Assembly: GCF_000002875.2 (NCBI RefSeq)
Contig: NC_009391.2
Location: 243,486-307,485 of the forward strand
DNA: 64,000 nucleotides
Direction: 5' to 3'
DNA from: Leishmania infantum JPCM5
Lineage: Eukaryota; Euglenozoa; Kinetoplastea; Trypanosomatida; Trypanosomatidae
This document shows, piece after piece, positions 21,562-32,714 of this stretch (position 1 is the first letter of the stretch; every line of letters begins with the position of its first letter). The notes beneath the pieces are model-generated. The model saw only the letters and a program-made list of their open reading frames with translations, had not been told where the DNA came from and did not search any database. The translations under genes and the position numbers were made by a program.

Positions 21562-22884
21562 AGGCAGCGATGATGGATCGTGCGTGTCGCAGGGACCGTG
21601 CCGCGGATGTTCTTGGTGCTTCTCCACGCCCGCACACGCGCGCATGCATCCGCGTGAGCGCCGCGTGTTATCGATTTTGTTCCATTGCTCTTCGAGAGTA
21701 CCTTACAAACCGCATAGCCGGTGTCATGTGGTGTGGTGGAGTGTCGTCTCGGCTGCTGCGCCGTGTGTGTGTGTGCGTGTCTGGTGGTGAGACGTCTGTT
21801 TTCGCCATCGATACAGGTGAAAGGTGGAGCACGAGACGACCGCGAGAAGGAAGCGAGACGAAACGCTGCCACCGTGTCGCCCCCCCTGGCGCAGAAACAA
21901 GTTTTTTTTCGAAGCAGCAGACGGGCGGCCACCAGCATGCGTGACTAGCAGTGCACCGCGCGGCCTCCACGGGCGCGGTGAAGGCCGTATCGTAACGCGT
22001 TATAAGTTTCTTCGTTATGGCAGGATGGGAACGGTGGGGAGAGAGGGGGCGGGAGAGGATAACAACCCTCGGTTGTTTCTCTGCAGAGGTGGGTGGGGTA
22101 CGTGCACGACGACGTCGCCTCTCTATGCGAAAAAGCGATGCGACGCACCCTCTCCTTCGGACGGCTTTGCGCATCGTGGAGGGTGGGCATGCGCGGCATC
22201 GACACGGGTGAGGGAACCCCGCTGCATCGCAGACGGCTGCTTTTTGGTCGCCCATGTCTCTTGCCTACAGTCTCTGGGAGGGGGGGGAGGGTACGTCTGG
22301 TATGTATTTGGTGCATGTGACTGCCTTCTTCCCCCTCCTCGCCGACGTCCGCACCGCCAACTCCGCCACCAATCTTGGCGTCTCTCTCTCCTTTCCTTTC
22401 TCTTTGTCATGCCTCTCCTTATCCATCCGCCTCTTGACACCCGCCGACTTTTCGTGCGCGTCCACGCACACATCCACGTACACACACTCACACACATGCA
22501 CTAGTGTTGAGCGAAACAGCAGACTGTGACCGTCTTCGTCTCCTACCATCACCGTCTACCCAGTTTTAACCTCTACACCGTTCCCTTTCTTATCTGGATA
22601 CTCGAGTTGGTCCACGTGCGTCTCTCTGTGTATGAGTGTGTGAGTGCGACTATCTGTCTGGCTGCGAGTGTGTGCGCGTAGGTGTAAGGCTTTTCGGGAT
22701 AAGAAGAGCAGCAACGAGGGACCAGCGGCAACTCCTCACCGCGGGTATCTCCTCTCCACCACCACCATCTCCACAACCATCACCCTTTCTTTCCTCTCTT
22801 CCGCTACCCCCAAGCAACATCAGCGGACACCGCTCCCTTAGCCACAGAGGCAGCAACAACAAAAAGGAAGTACACAGCGAGAAA
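21562..22884. other. Intergenic region, 1.3 kb
   Basis: No gene seen. It contains 3'UTR of the 1904-residue gene, then CT-rich and CA-rich sequence leading to the Rab gene. Confidence 0.7.
22786..22814 (+). promoter_or_regulatory. Candidate trans-splice acceptor for the Rab gene
   Basis: A pyrimidine tract (CCCTTTCTTTCCTCTCTTCC) is followed by CTACCCCCAAG with AG at 22813-22814, about 70 nt before the start codon. Confidence 0.45.
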
Positions 22885-23562
22885 ATGAGTCACAAGTATA
22901 TCTTCAAGTACATCATCATCGGCGACATGAGCGTCGGAAAGAGCTGTCTCATGCACCTGTTCACGGAGCAGCGGTACCGCAAGGACCTTCCGCACACTAT
23001 CGGTGTCGACTTCGGCACCACGGTCGTCGACATCAACGGTGAGCTCGTGAAGCTGCAGATGTGGGACACCGCCGGACAAGAACGCTTTCGCTCTGTCACA
23101 CGAGGCTACTACCGCGGCGCAGCCGGCGCACTCCTTGTGTATGACATTAGCCGGCGATCGACCTATGCCCACATAGGCACTTGGCTGACCGATGCTCGCG
23201 CGAACACAGGGCCAGAGACGGTCTTCATTCTCGTAGGCAACAAGTCTGACCTGGAGGAGGAGCGAGAGGTGTCGTACGAGGAGGCGGCTCAGTTCGCAGC
23301 GGAGCACAATCTGCTTTTTGTGGAGTGCAGCTCGCTAAACGGCAACAACGTCGAGGAGGTCTTCCTGTCTACGGCGCGCCGCATTCACGAGAAGGTGAAG
23401 AGCGGTGTGATGAGCCCGGTCGATCCGGAGAGTGGCGTGCAGCTGCACGCGGCCGCCATTCCCACCTCGACCGCTAACAGTGGCCAGACTGGGGGTCCCG
23501 TCGACTTGAAGGCCGGCACGAGTGGCGGCGTCGCTGCGGCGGCAGAGTCGAGCTGCTGCTAG
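22885..23562 (+). CDS. Rab-family small GTPase, Rab14/Rab4-like
   Basis: 225 residues from the ATG at 22885. All guanine-nucleotide motifs are present: P-loop GDMSVGKS (13-20), switch I Thr in [18 protein letters not shown] (Asp61-Glu66), NKSD (119-122), and ECSSLNG in place of the usual ETSAK. It ends SSCC, a double-Cys geranylgeranylation site, so it should attach to vesicle membranes. The opening [11 protein letters not shown] and the stretch [14 protein letters not shown] closely resemble Rab14, with Rab4 and Rab2 next; these act in endosome/Golgi traffic. The residue at the position of Ras Gly13 is Ser16, where Rabs normally have Gly. The catalytic Gln of AGQE is kept. The C-terminal tail (~40 residues, Ser/Thr/Gly/Ala-rich) is the usual hypervariable region. 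Confidence 0.92.
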   Translation: MSHKYIFKYIIIGDMSVGKSCLMHLFTEQRYRKDLPHTIGVDFGTTVVDINGELVKLQMWDTAGQERFRSVTRGYYRGAAGALLVYDISRRSTYAHIGTWLTDARANTGPETVFILVGNKSDLEEEREVSYEEAAQFAAEHNLLFVECSSLNGNNVEEVFLSTARRIHEKVKSGVMSPVDPESGVQLHAAAIPTSTANSGQTGGPVDLKAGTSGGVAAAAESSCC

Positions 23563-25287
23563 GAGGAGCTCCTCCTGCTCCGTCCCTCACCCTCCGCCTT
23601 CCCACAACACACGCACAGGCACATATATATCTGTACGTTCAAAGGCCGTAGAGAAACCGCAAGAGAGATTGTGTGTGTGTGGGTGTGGAGGGCTCGGGTG
23701 GGCGTACGCCTCTCTGCGCAAGCACGCGCGGTGCGTGTAAGCGCGTGTTAGGATGAGGTGGCTGGGAGAGGGCAAAGGCGGAAGAGGAGGAGGGCGGCGT
23801 CGAGGGTGGCAGTGGTAGTGGTTTTTGAGCTGCTCAGCAGATTCTAAACGACCACAGTGAGCTGCTGTTTGCCTGCCGGGTTGTGTGCACACGTGCAGCG
23901 GCGAGATGCTCTGTCGTGACCAGGCTTGTTTCACGCGCCCAACCCAATCGACTCCCCTCCCCTTCTGCTCACCGCCTTCTCCTCCCTTCCACGCGACTTT
24001 CGTCTCTCATAGCACGCGGCCCCGACTTTCCCCCGCTGTGTGATGTCTCGCGTGCTGTGACGCTTGCTCGAAATGTGCCGTGCCTTCTGTTCGCTTGGTG
24101 CTCTCCGAGGGAGAGAGGAGAGAGAGGAGATAGGGCGAAGTGGCGCAGGGCCGAGAGAGGGTGCTGATGCTGATGGACGCACGCATCGATTCTTTCCCTC
24201 TCACCCCCCGTATTGGTTTCCCACTACAAACGCGTAAGCTTCTCCCTTCCTCCTCTCTCTCGCATCCACCTCCTTCTTTCGTCTCTCGCTCTCTTCACTG
24301 CTCTCCTCCTGTCTTGCTGCAGCTGGCTGGTGCGGCTCTATTGTTTATTGTACTGTCCGCAGCAGCAGCAGCAGTAAGCAGGCTGTAGCGGCAACTGCGT
24401 GTGCACGTGTCTCTCACACCCACTCCACCTGCTGACGTGTAGGTGTGTGTGCGCGTGTCTGTGTCTGTGGAGGAGGAGGGTGGGGGGCTATAAGGAGAGG
24501 CGGTCGATGGCGGGGGTAAAGGTGTGGAGGCCGTCAACATACACCTATGTGCTTGGTCGGCCGACTTTTTATCATCGGCCGCCATCCTTCCTTCCTTCCC
24601 TCTTGTCCGTCGCTCTCCGTGTCGCTTCTCTCTCCCTCCCTTTCTTGTGGCATTTCGCTCCTCTCGCTACTGCACGGAAGACATACCTTACGTGCTACCT
24701 ATGCCGTCGTCAGAGCGGCGCTACGACGGCCGCTGTTGTTGCATGCGCTGACGCATGCCAGGTGTACCTGCCAGCACTTATGGGTGGGTATGCTCGTGCT
24801 GTGTGTGCGCACAGGTGCTCTCTTCTCTCGACACGCATGTGGTGTCGCTGATATCTGGGAAGCCGCATCCAATTCATAAAGAACAGCATCGCCTGGAGGC
24901 GGCCACCCCACTCCATCCCGCTTTCCCACCCCCTTGTCGCCGCGCCTGCGCATACACATGCACATTCGGATCATCCAAGCATGCTGCGTAGCCCCACAAG
25001 CTTCCGTCTTCTACCTGTGCTGCTACGTGGCTATCTCGATCTCTCTCCTTTGCTGGACGGCACCGTCCAGCCTCTCACAGTCGGTGTTGCGCCCTCCCCG
25101 CGCCCCCCTTCCCGCTCCATTGGTGTAGTGGCGGACATACCCCACGTCACACCCAGGCTCACAAACCATTATCATCGACGCGACGCCCAGTGAAGACGAT
25201 ACTCGCTGCCGTTCGGCTTACACTCAGCAGTGCCTCTCACGGGACAGATAGGAACGACACCCTTCTCCTTACCCACCGCCCAGCGCC
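23563..25287. other. Intergenic region, 1.7 kb
   Basis: No gene seen. It includes the Rab 3'UTR and a strong pyrimidine tract ending at 24322 that probably marks trans-splicing of the next gene. Confidence 0.7.
24240..24322 (+). promoter_or_regulatory. Probable trans-splice acceptor for the CS-domain gene
   Basis: A ~75-base tract dominated by C and T ends in CTTGCTGCAG, with AG at 24321-24322. This is the clearest acceptor in the window by eye. It implies a 5'UTR of about 960 nt unless a later AG is used. Confidence 0.5.
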
Positions 25288-26688
25288 ATGCCCCCGTCGC
25301 ACGTCCGCAAGGAGGAGGCGGAGCTCCGCCATATCGCGAAGCAGGCTCGGCTTGCACGCAAGGAGGTGCAGCAGCGCGAGCGGAAGCAGCGCCAGCGTGA
25401 GCGGCGCGCGGCCGCCAAGAACGGTGAGGCATCTACTGCTGCTCAGCAGACCGCTGCGTCTTCGGCAATGAGAAAGCGAGGGGCAATCATTCTTCCAGAT
25501 GAGGTCCAGGAGCTGCGCCAGCGGCTCATGGGCGACGACGCCGCCAGCTCTGCGTCTGCGGCCAACTCTCCCGAGAGAAAGACGAAAAAGGCGGCAGCAA
25601 GGAAGGCCGCCCGCTCTCCCGCGAAGAAGTCCGCAGCCGCTGCCGGGGACAGCAACCACAGCGCCGCCTCCTCCTCCTCCTCCACACTAGTTCCCACGTA
25701 TCACCAGGAGGTGCACTTCAAGAAGAAGATGTTCTTTGTGGATGTGGTTCTGCACCACGTCCCGCATCAGAAGATCGACATCAGTGAGACGAACACGAAT
25801 CAGCTGGTGGTCGACACGTGCAGCCACACGAAGAAGTACCGCCTTGTGCTGCCGTACCCGAAGGGCATGCTGTGCGACGCTGCGGCGGCCACGTACGAGT
25901 TCGAGAACGGCATCCTGCAGTGCCGCCTTCCCATCATGGATGGCGCCATCCCGGCCAGTCTCGAGGCAGAGAACGAGAGGATGATCGAAAAGATGCGTCA
26001 GCAGAAGGCGCTGCGCTTCCGCGTGACGCGGGATGGCGACTTGACGGTGCGCACGCGCCAGGCGCTGCTGACGCAAACGCCCGCCGTCCAGGCTGCGCTG
26101 CCAGAGGCGAAGAAGGCGGCAGCAGCACAGCGCGGTGACGACACGGATAGCGACAACGAGGCCGTCAACGCCCAGGCGCGAGAGGCGAAGGGGACGAAAA
26201 AGATGGCTAGTCCCAAATCTCGGAAGCGTACTCGCGACGGCGACGAGGAGGATGGCAAGGAGACGCCGCAGCAGACCAGGTCTGTATCAGCGAAGAAAGC
26301 GAAGGGCGCGGCTGCTGCGGAGAACGCTTCGCCGAAGGAGGCTGCCGCGGCATCGAAGCCGGCCTCGAAGAAGTCGAAGCCTGAAGACTTCAAGGCTGAG
26401 CACGCCAAGGCGATGGAGGCTGCAAAGGCGGCCGCGGCCAAGGTTCACCTCTCCATGCGCGAGCGGATGAAGCTGGCCAAGGCAGTGCAGGCGAGCCGCG
26501 AGGAGCGCCTGCAGACTCGCTCCCTTCGCAAGGAGCGTAAGGAGGAGCAGAAGCAGAAGTCTTTCCACCGTGTCTTGGAGGAGCAGAAACGCCAGCTGCT
26601 GGCCCGCGCGTCGATGCAGCAACCGACGCCACGCCCCACCGCGAGGGCAAACGCGTCTGCGAAGGCGGTGCACTTCGCCGACGCGTGA
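25288..26688 (+). CDS. CS/Hsp20-fold domain protein with Lys/Ala-rich coiled coil
   Basis: 466 residues from the ATG at 25288. Residues 1-50 form a highly charged helix (QARLARKEVQQRERKQRQRERR). Residues ~80-140 are Ala/Ser/Lys-rich. Residues ~144-220 read as a beta-sandwich: MFFVDVVLHHVPHQKIDISE, LVVDTCSHTKKYRLVLPYP and FENGILQCRLPI. The pattern of a strand, a conserved L-x-Y-P turn and a final ENGIL-x-x-x-LP strand is that of the CS/alpha-crystallin fold found in p23, PIH1/Kintoun and small heat-shock proteins. The remaining ~245 residues are Lys/Glu/Ala-rich helix with possible nuclear-localisation stretches. PIH1-type CS proteins help assemble dynein arms and R2TP clients, which would fit a flagellate, but the charged tail also suits a nucleolar protein. 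Function is open. Confidence 0.85.
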   Translation: MPPSHVRKEEAELRHIAKQARLARKEVQQRERKQRQRERRAAAKNGEASTAAQQTAASSAMRKRGAIILPDEVQELRQRLMGDDAASSASAANSPERKTKKAAARKAARSPAKKSAAAAGDSNHSAASSSSSTLVPTYHQEVHFKKKMFFVDVVLHHVPHQKIDISETNTNQLVVDTCSHTKKYRLVLPYPKGMLCDAAAATYEFENGILQCRLPIMDGAIPASLEAENERMIEKMRQQKALRFRVTRDGDLTVRTRQALLTQTPAVQAALPEAKKAAAAQRGDDTDSDNEAVNAQAREAKGTKKMASPKSRKRTRDGDEEDGKETPQQTRSVSAKKAKGAAAAENASPKEAAAASKPASKKSKPEDFKAEHAKAMEAAKAAAAKVHLSMRERMKLAKAVQASREERLQTRSLRKERKEEQKQKSFHRVLEEQKRQLLARASMQQPTPRPTARANASAKAVHFADA

Positions 26689-27671
26689 GAGGACCTGCCC
26701 CTCTTCGTCTACGCGCTCTAACGGAGAAATTGTTCAGGCAGGTGTCACGCAGACGTACAGATGGGCGGCCCGGCCTGGCAGCCGTTGGGAAGGATGCCTG
26801 CTTGCTTGCAGATGGTGACAAGTCAAGGAGGAAGAGGAGGGTGGTGATGGTGGTCGTGGGGTATGAAGGGTGCCTATTCCTACGAGGCAGTAATCCTCCT
26901 TGCGTTCACCTCTCACACCGCGCGCTCTCGCTCACTCGTTTCCACCCTCTCCCCCACCGATCTCCGCTTCTCTAAGACACCCGTAACATGCACGCTGATA
27001 ATACTGCATCGACTAAAGGAGCGCGAAGGTGGGCGGGGTTTGCGCGACGGCACGCTTTTGAATACGCTCCCTCCCCCTATTTGGTATCTTTCTAACAGCA
27101 ACGACACGGGTGGCCCTGCATAGGCTGCACCACCCCCCTATGCGCCCCTTGCCACTCCCTCGCCCCGCCTCTCCCGCCGTCGTCTTATGGTCTCGCCGCC
27201 ACCATCGTCTGTGTGTCCGCCAGACGGGCGAGAGGGAGTCGTCGATGGGGATGTGGGAGGGGGTGCGGGCATGTCGCTGTTCCCAGCGTTTTCTAAGATG
27301 CATACGCACAAGGGCCCAAATCAAGCAGGGCAGGCGGCGGAAGACGCGGCACTGTCTTTTCTCGTGCTCTATCCGGGTGCGCCATCCTTTCCGCACCTGT
27401 GCGTGCATGCGGGCGGCCACCTCATCCATTGCTGCACCGCGCCTCTCGCCCCTCCCTCGCTCTCTCCCTTACGCACCCATCGACGCGGGTGCTCGTCTTT
27501 TTGCCTTCGATGCGGCGCGCACTGCGGGGCATCGACACCCGCACGCATACGCTCGCCCGCATTGCGCCTGCCGCTCATTCTGCAGTCGCAGCGGCCGACT
27601 AGTGATGTGCAGCGCGTGGGCACACACACACACACACACACACACTCGCACCTTTGAGGGCTGTCGGTGGA
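26689..27671. other. Intergenic region, 1.0 kb
   Basis: No gene seen. It contains (CA)n at 27621-27645 just before the Grc3-like gene and a possible acceptor AG at 27584-27585 with a weak tract. Confidence 0.65.
27621..27645. repeat. (CA)n microsatellite in the 5' flank of the kinase gene
   Basis: About 12 CA units, 27 bases before the chosen start codon, so probably within or next to the 5'UTR. Confidence 0.9.
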
Positions 27672-30600
27672 ATGCCCACCAGGCGGGGTAAGAGGATCGT
27701 CGACGCCCGTCCGCAGTCGGTGGCGGACGGGGTGGGCAGCGTCCCTCTTTCGGTAGCATTCACCACTTCGGCTGAACAGACAACGCTGACAGCCATGCCA
27801 GCGTCGACGGCGGCCACAACTGCGACAGCAGCGGTGACGACGCGAGGCGGCCGCGCCACAGTGTCGGGTGTCGCGAAGATCGAGGTGGCGGCACCGACGA
27901 ATGGGAGCAGCAGCAACGGCGCTATGTTCTCTGCAGCGGGTCACGTGAAGGTGCCGGCTGCCGTGCTGCAGCGCATTCAGCAGCTAGGACACTCTAACCC
28001 TGCAACGCAAGCGATCTGCACCGACCCCACCGCTTCTGCAACGGCGTCGACGCCAGAGGCAGCCGTTCGTGCCGGTGCGCCTGTGCCACTGCCGCCGGCG
28101 CTTTCCTCTACTCGTGGCAGCACTCGAGGTCGCGCCAGGGGTGCGAAGACGTCGAGCAGTACCGTGGAGGCGTCAACTGCATCCTCTCCACGGTCTCCGG
28201 ATTTGACCACAAAGACGTCGCAGCTCCCATTTACAGCGCCAGAAGCCCTTCTTACGGCCGTCGAGGAGGTAAGCGAGGCGGTTGTTTCGGCTACGGTGGC
28301 GGCCCACAAAACGGCCAGCAGCAGCCACGCGCAGGATGACGGCAAAGAGCCCCTTCTGATGCCTAGGCAGCAGAAACCGGTGATTTTCTCGCGCCAGTGG
28401 CGTCGACAACTCTTCGCCGGCACCGCCTCGTCGTCATTGCCCTTGGCGTCCGGCAAGCCGATCGCCGGCTCTACCGTCGAGGATGTACTGCGAGGTCACG
28501 GCCAGAGCATAGGCCGGCGTGCGCGCGGGGACGTGAGGGAGAGCGACTCCGACAGCGTCGCTGACGAGGAGGGCGATGATGACGAGGAGGACGCGTCACC
28601 CTTTGGCAAGGCGAGTGTCATCAAGTTCAGCCGCACCGACGGCGGCAGCGGTGTGCCCGGTAGGCTTGCAGCGGCACCGCCGAGCGGCGACTTCGGTGAT
28701 GAGGAGGACCAGCTCAGCGCTGAATCAGCATCCATGATGCAGGCTATGGCTGGCAGGGCAGTGTATGACCGTCGTAACGGTGCGGCACTGCAGTTCTCGG
28801 GGGCGCCGACACGTCGGCAGCGGCACCAGCTACGGCAGCAGGCACAGGAGGCGCGTGAGCACCACCGCGTACGGCGTCACATGGCTGGCTTCGATCCGGA
28901 CTTCCTGAGTCGGCAGGAGTCTCGGTTGCAGGTGCACAGGGAGCGGGACAGCAACGAGGAGGTCGAGGACGAGGAGAGTGGCGCGCACTCTTCGGAGGGG
29001 GAGACGGACTACAGCGCATCATCCACGGCGGAGAGCGAAGCGCTCTCCTCCGTCAGCGCCGAGGGAGACGACGACGAAGCGGAGGAAGCTGAAGAGGATG
29101 GAGACGTCGATGGTGACCTGCTAGACCCCTCCGCATCTGCGCCGCACGGAGATCTCAGTGCAGCCGGTGGTGACGGATTCGGCGCTGCGGAGCGTACTGA
29201 GCACGAGCGCCAGGGGCGCGCACACGACAAGAGCGGTACGGCGGCACCGCCTGCAGTGATCGACGAGCCTGGCGACAGTGGCAGCAGCACGAGTCCGGCG
29301 GCTGCGCGTTCTCAGTTTTTCCAGTCGTTCTTTTTTGCGTGCCACGAGGACCGCATGCGCCGCAGTGACTGCCATCACACCCTCGTCGGGCTTCGCGACA
29401 CCATCACCATCAAAGGACCGTGCGGCATCATCGGTTTTGGCCTTGGCGAGGTCTCTGTGAACGGCTTCTACCTTGGTCGCAAGCAACTGACCCTGTGGCA
29501 CGAAGAGCACCGAGCGGTGCTGATGCCCATGAAGCGGCTCAAGACGCGGCACGCGCAGGACATGGAGCTGCCCCAGTGGCCCCGCGTGCCGGCGCCTCCC
29601 TGGCCCCCTCGAAGTTTTTCGACGGCCGCCGCTGCCGGAGAAAGCACGTCGACGGACGTTGGGGATGCTTTGGGACAGCCACTGAATCCTCTGTACTACC
29701 GCGGCGTGTGTGATGCATCACGGAGCAGGACGTCTGCGACGGTGAATGGCACTCCAGCAGCACCCGCTGCTGCCGCCGCTGCTGCTGCTGAGGCGGCAGA
29801 CGAGGAGGAGGCCTTTCTGCAGTCGCTGCAGTGGAGCTGCGAGTCCGTGTTTGGGGCGGTGGACTGGGATTGGGTGGAGGCGACGGTGCAGAGTTGGCGC
29901 AATCTCTTTTCCAACCAGCTGCCACCGATCTTCTTGATTGTGCAGCCGCCCTCTTACACTCGCCGGCATGGCGACGAAGGGCCAACGCGAAGGTTCTACC
30001 TCACCCGCAAGCGCGGTCGTCAGGACGGCGCTGCTGGTGGCAAGTCAAAGGTGTGCAAGAAGGGAGGCGTGTCGCAGGACGCCGCCGCCGCGCCGTCGAG
30101 CGCGTACATGGACATTCCGTCGTTTGTCGCCCACCGCAGCGAGCCGTCCGTCGATCTCGCCCTGGTGCCGAGCATCGTGCCGTCGATCGCGGCACAGGGC
30201 TGCGGCTCTGTCATGGTGCTGGGCTCTGCGAACATTGGAAAGTCGACGCTGTGCCGATACTTGGCAAACGTCCTCCTCAGTCAGCACGGACTCTGCTACT
30301 GGCTCGACCTCGATGTCGGGCAGCCTGAGTTCGGCGTCCCGGGTCAGCTGACGCTCTCCATTGTGCGGCGTCCGCTGCTGCGTGCACACGACGCGAGCTG
30401 CGCTCAGGTTGTCGCGGCTTTCTTCATCGGCGCCAGCACAGCGGCACCATGCCCGCTGACTGCAGCGAACGCGCTGGCGGCTGTCTGCGCGCAGGCGCGA
30501 GCGGTGAGCAGAGAACATCCTGTGGTGGTGAACACGCATGGCTGGGTTCTGCAGACGGGACGGCGTGTCTCTGTCGAGGCACTGCGGCGTCTGCGACCAC

Positions 30601-31778
30601 GCCAGGTGATTCACTTGCACAAGGCACGGGAGGAGTTGTGGGTGCGGGACACGGCAGCCTTGCTGGATCCGCGCAACGGGCTGAACGCCGAGGTGGTGCA
30701 GCGCCGCTTCCTTGTTCGTCACAGCACTGCCAGCTCTCCGGCCGCTGCTGCTGCTGCTGCTGCTGGTGAGAACAATGGTGGTCCTGCCGCATGCTCGAAG
30801 AAGAACAGGATCAAGGCTGCGCCTCTCAGTAGCTCGACGCCGTCGGTGGCCTTGCTCTGTCGTCTCCCGTATCCGCACGCTCGTGAGGATGCTGTCCAGC
30901 TGCCTGCGCCCACAGACCGCGAGTCGCCGGTTTCGTCCCTCACGACCACGAGCGCGTACAGGTGGCGTGGCCAGGTGCACTCGGTTCGCGTGGAGCGCGA
31001 GGAGACGTACTCGTCGATAGCACGCATCAAGGCGACGAAGGGCAACCGTGGACGGCAACAGCGGTGGGAGACGTACTTTTCGGCCCTGCTCCGCCATTAC
31101 ACCGGCAGCACCGCCGCTGGCGCGAAGGCGGCGAGTGGCGACTTAAACGCGGGGGAGGAGGAGCCCGAGACGACCCTCCTCGAGGCGCCGCTCTCGGCAC
31201 TGCACTCGATCGTGCTGGCCGAGCGTGATGAGAAGCTCGGCGATGTTTGCCTGGTGGAACCCACACTGTCCTCCTCGTCCTCCGAAGAAGCGAAATCCCA
31301 TGCCACCGCCGCTGCTGCTGCTGCTGAGCGCCGGCGAAGCCGCCAAACGCACGCGGAGTTGGCAGCGGCGTTGGAGCACGCGGTAGTCGCCGTCCTCTTC
31401 CACGCTCAACCCTCCGCTGTGGCGGCACACGGCCAGACGAACGGCGGCGAAAGGTGCGGCGTCGTGCGCAGTCTTGCCTCCCTCCAAAACGGGTTTCCCG
31501 TGTCGTGCTACGGTGTTGTGGAGAGCGGCGAGCGGGAGCTCCTGCATGGCGTCGAGGCGGCACAGCGGGAGAAGGATGCGAGCTCGTCGTGGAGCAGTTC
31601 CGCCTCAGTCGGTTGGATTCGAATCCGCGTGCCGCTGCGACCAAGCGTCGTCGCAGCGATGCTCTCTAACCCCGAGCGCGGGCCTGCGGCTGCGGCCGCC
31701 AAGTGGTGCACCCGCGTTTCCATCGCCTATAGTGCCGCCTTGCGTAGCGAGACCGCCTTTGTCGATGCCTGGCGGTGA
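27672..31778 (+). CDS. GRC3: Polynucleotide 5'-hydroxyl kinase, Grc3/NOL9 family
   Basis: 1368 residues from the ATG at 27672 (MPTRRGKRI). Residues 1-550 are low-complexity with long acidic blocks (for example 295-310 and 420-480). A beta-rich domain begins near 551 (FFACHEDRMRRSDCHHTLVGL, then GIIGFGLGEVSVNGFYLG), as in the N-terminal domain of Grc3/NOL9. The kinase has a Walker A GSANIGKST at 851-859 and DLDVGQPEFGVPGQL at 879-893, the diagnostic Grc3/Clp1 block. Family members phosphorylate the 5'-OH of RNA; Grc3 works with the nuclease Las1 to process the rRNA spacer ITS2 in the nucleolus. Human NOL9 is about 700 residues, so this is nearly twice as long, with extra Ala/Ser-rich inserts in the C-terminal half. 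Clp1 (mRNA 3' processing) is less likely because of the FGVPGQL block. Confidence 0.88.
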   Translation: MPTRRGKRIVDARPQSVADGVGSVPLSVAFTTSAEQTTLTAMPASTAATTATAAVTTRGGRATVSGVAKIEVAAPTNGSSSNGAMFSAAGHVKVPAAVLQRIQQLGHSNPATQAICTDPTASATASTPEAAVRAGAPVPLPPALSSTRGSTRGRARGAKTSSSTVEASTASSPRSPDLTTKTSQLPFTAPEALLTAVEEVSEAVVSATVAAHKTASSSHAQDDGKEPLLMPRQQKPVIFSRQWRRQLFAGTASSSLPLASGKPIAGSTVEDVLRGHGQSIGRRARGDVRESDSDSVADEEGDDDEEDASPFGKASVIKFSRTDGGSGVPGRLAAAPPSGDFGDEEDQLSAESASMMQAMAGRAVYDRRNGAALQFSGAPTRRQRHQLRQQAQEAREHHRVRRHMAGFDPDFLSRQESRLQVHRERDSNEEVEDEESGAHSSEGETDYSASSTAESEALSSVSAEGDDDEAEEAEEDGDVDGDLLDPSASAPHGDLSAAGGDGFGAAERTEHERQGRAHDKSGTAAPPAVIDEPGDSGSSTSPAAARSQFFQSFFFACHEDRMRRSDCHHTLVGLRDTITIKGPCGIIGFGLGEVSVNGFYLGRKQLTLWHEEHRAVLMPMKRLKTRHAQDMELPQWPRVPAPPWPPRSFSTAAAAGESTSTDVGDALGQPLNPLYYRGVCDASRSRTSATVNGTPAAPAAAAAAAAEAADEEEAFLQSLQWSCESVFGAVDWDWVEATVQSWRNLFSNQLPPIFLIVQPPSYTRRHGDEGPTRRFYLTRKRGRQDGAAGGKSKVCKKGGVSQDAAAAPSSAYMDIPSFVAHRSEPSVDLALVPSIVPSIAAQGCGSVMVLGSANIGKSTLCRYLANVLLSQHGLCYWLDLDVGQPEFGVPGQLTLSIVRRPLLRAHDASCAQVVAAFFIGASTAAPCPLTAANALAAVCAQARAVSREHPVVVNTHGWVLQTGRRVSVEALRRLRPRQVIHLHKAREELWVRDTAALLDPRNGLNAEVVQRRFLVRHSTASSPAAAAAAAAGENNGGPAACSKKNRIKAAPLSSSTPSVALLCRLPYPHAREDAVQLPAPTDRESPVSSLTTTSAYRWRGQVHSVRVEREETYSSIARIKATKGNRGRQQRWETYFSALLRHYTGSTAAGAKAASGDLNAGEEEPETTLLEAPLSALHSIVLAERDEKLGDVCLVEPTLSSSSSEEAKSHATAAAAAAERRRSRQTHAELAAALEHAVVAVLFHAQPSAVAAHGQTNGGERCGVVRSLASLQNGFPVSCYGVVESGERELLHGVEAAQREKDASSSWSSSASVGWIRIRVPLRPSVVAAMLSNPERGPAAAAAKWCTRVSIAYSAALRSETAFVDAWR

Positions 31779-32676
31779 CACGCTCTCTTCACTGACTCTA
31801 CCCCCGCCCCGATCGTGAACTCGCCCCTCTCTTCTTCTTCGCCCCCTCCCCACCCGTGGTCTCTCTCTCTCGCCGACGTGCGTGCGTGCGTGCGGAGGGG
31901 GGGCGTCTGCCACGATGAGGGGAGGGGTGCGGCTGAGTGACGCAGTGGCAGTGCACACACATGCATATATATATACATATATGCGTACGTATAAAGGCTA
32001 ATGGATGGACAGGTAACTACGTAACATATACATATATACACATACAAGCATATATGCATGGATTCTTATCCACGTGCACACCGCGGGGCGAAGAGGAAGC
32101 GCCCACTCGGTGTGATTTGCGGGTAGTGGAGGGAAGAGGCGAATGCTTGGGGGCCTGTGCGGTGACTCCAGCGTGGCTGGACCCTCCAAGGCGCTCTGCA
32201 GAGGTAATCAGGCGTGTCGAGAGGGGTGTGCAAGCATTTGCGTATGTGTGTGTCAGAGCACACGCTTCTCTCACCGCTGTGTCTCCCTCGTCTGCTTGAA
32301 AAAGTAACAGAAGTCCGTCCGACACCTTCAACCAGATCACTCTGCGTGTGCGGGTGCGTATGGCTTCTCTGCTACCCTCGCTCTCACGCGCACTCACACA
32401 TTCAGCTACACGTACGTATATACGTGCGTTTACGTCCATACCCGTCTTAATGCTACCCCCAAGCGCCCTCCTATCTTCATGTTGCACAGGCTTCTGCACT
32501 TGCATCGCATCTCCTGTGTCTCTTCTCCCCTCCCCCTCGCCCACCCACGCATTGAGGTGGATCTTTCTGGAGGTTACGGCCATTGCAGCAGCCAAATACA
32601 CAACATCAAGGGCACGCCGCAGCATCCCTTCGCTCTGCTCTCTTCCTCCTCCTCACTTATACTTCACGATTACCAC

Positions 32677-32714
<38 letters not shown>

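Noticed and set aside
31615..31630. tRNA B-box-like GATTCGAATCC
   Set aside because: Inside the Grc3-like coding region with no matching A box or cloverleaf.
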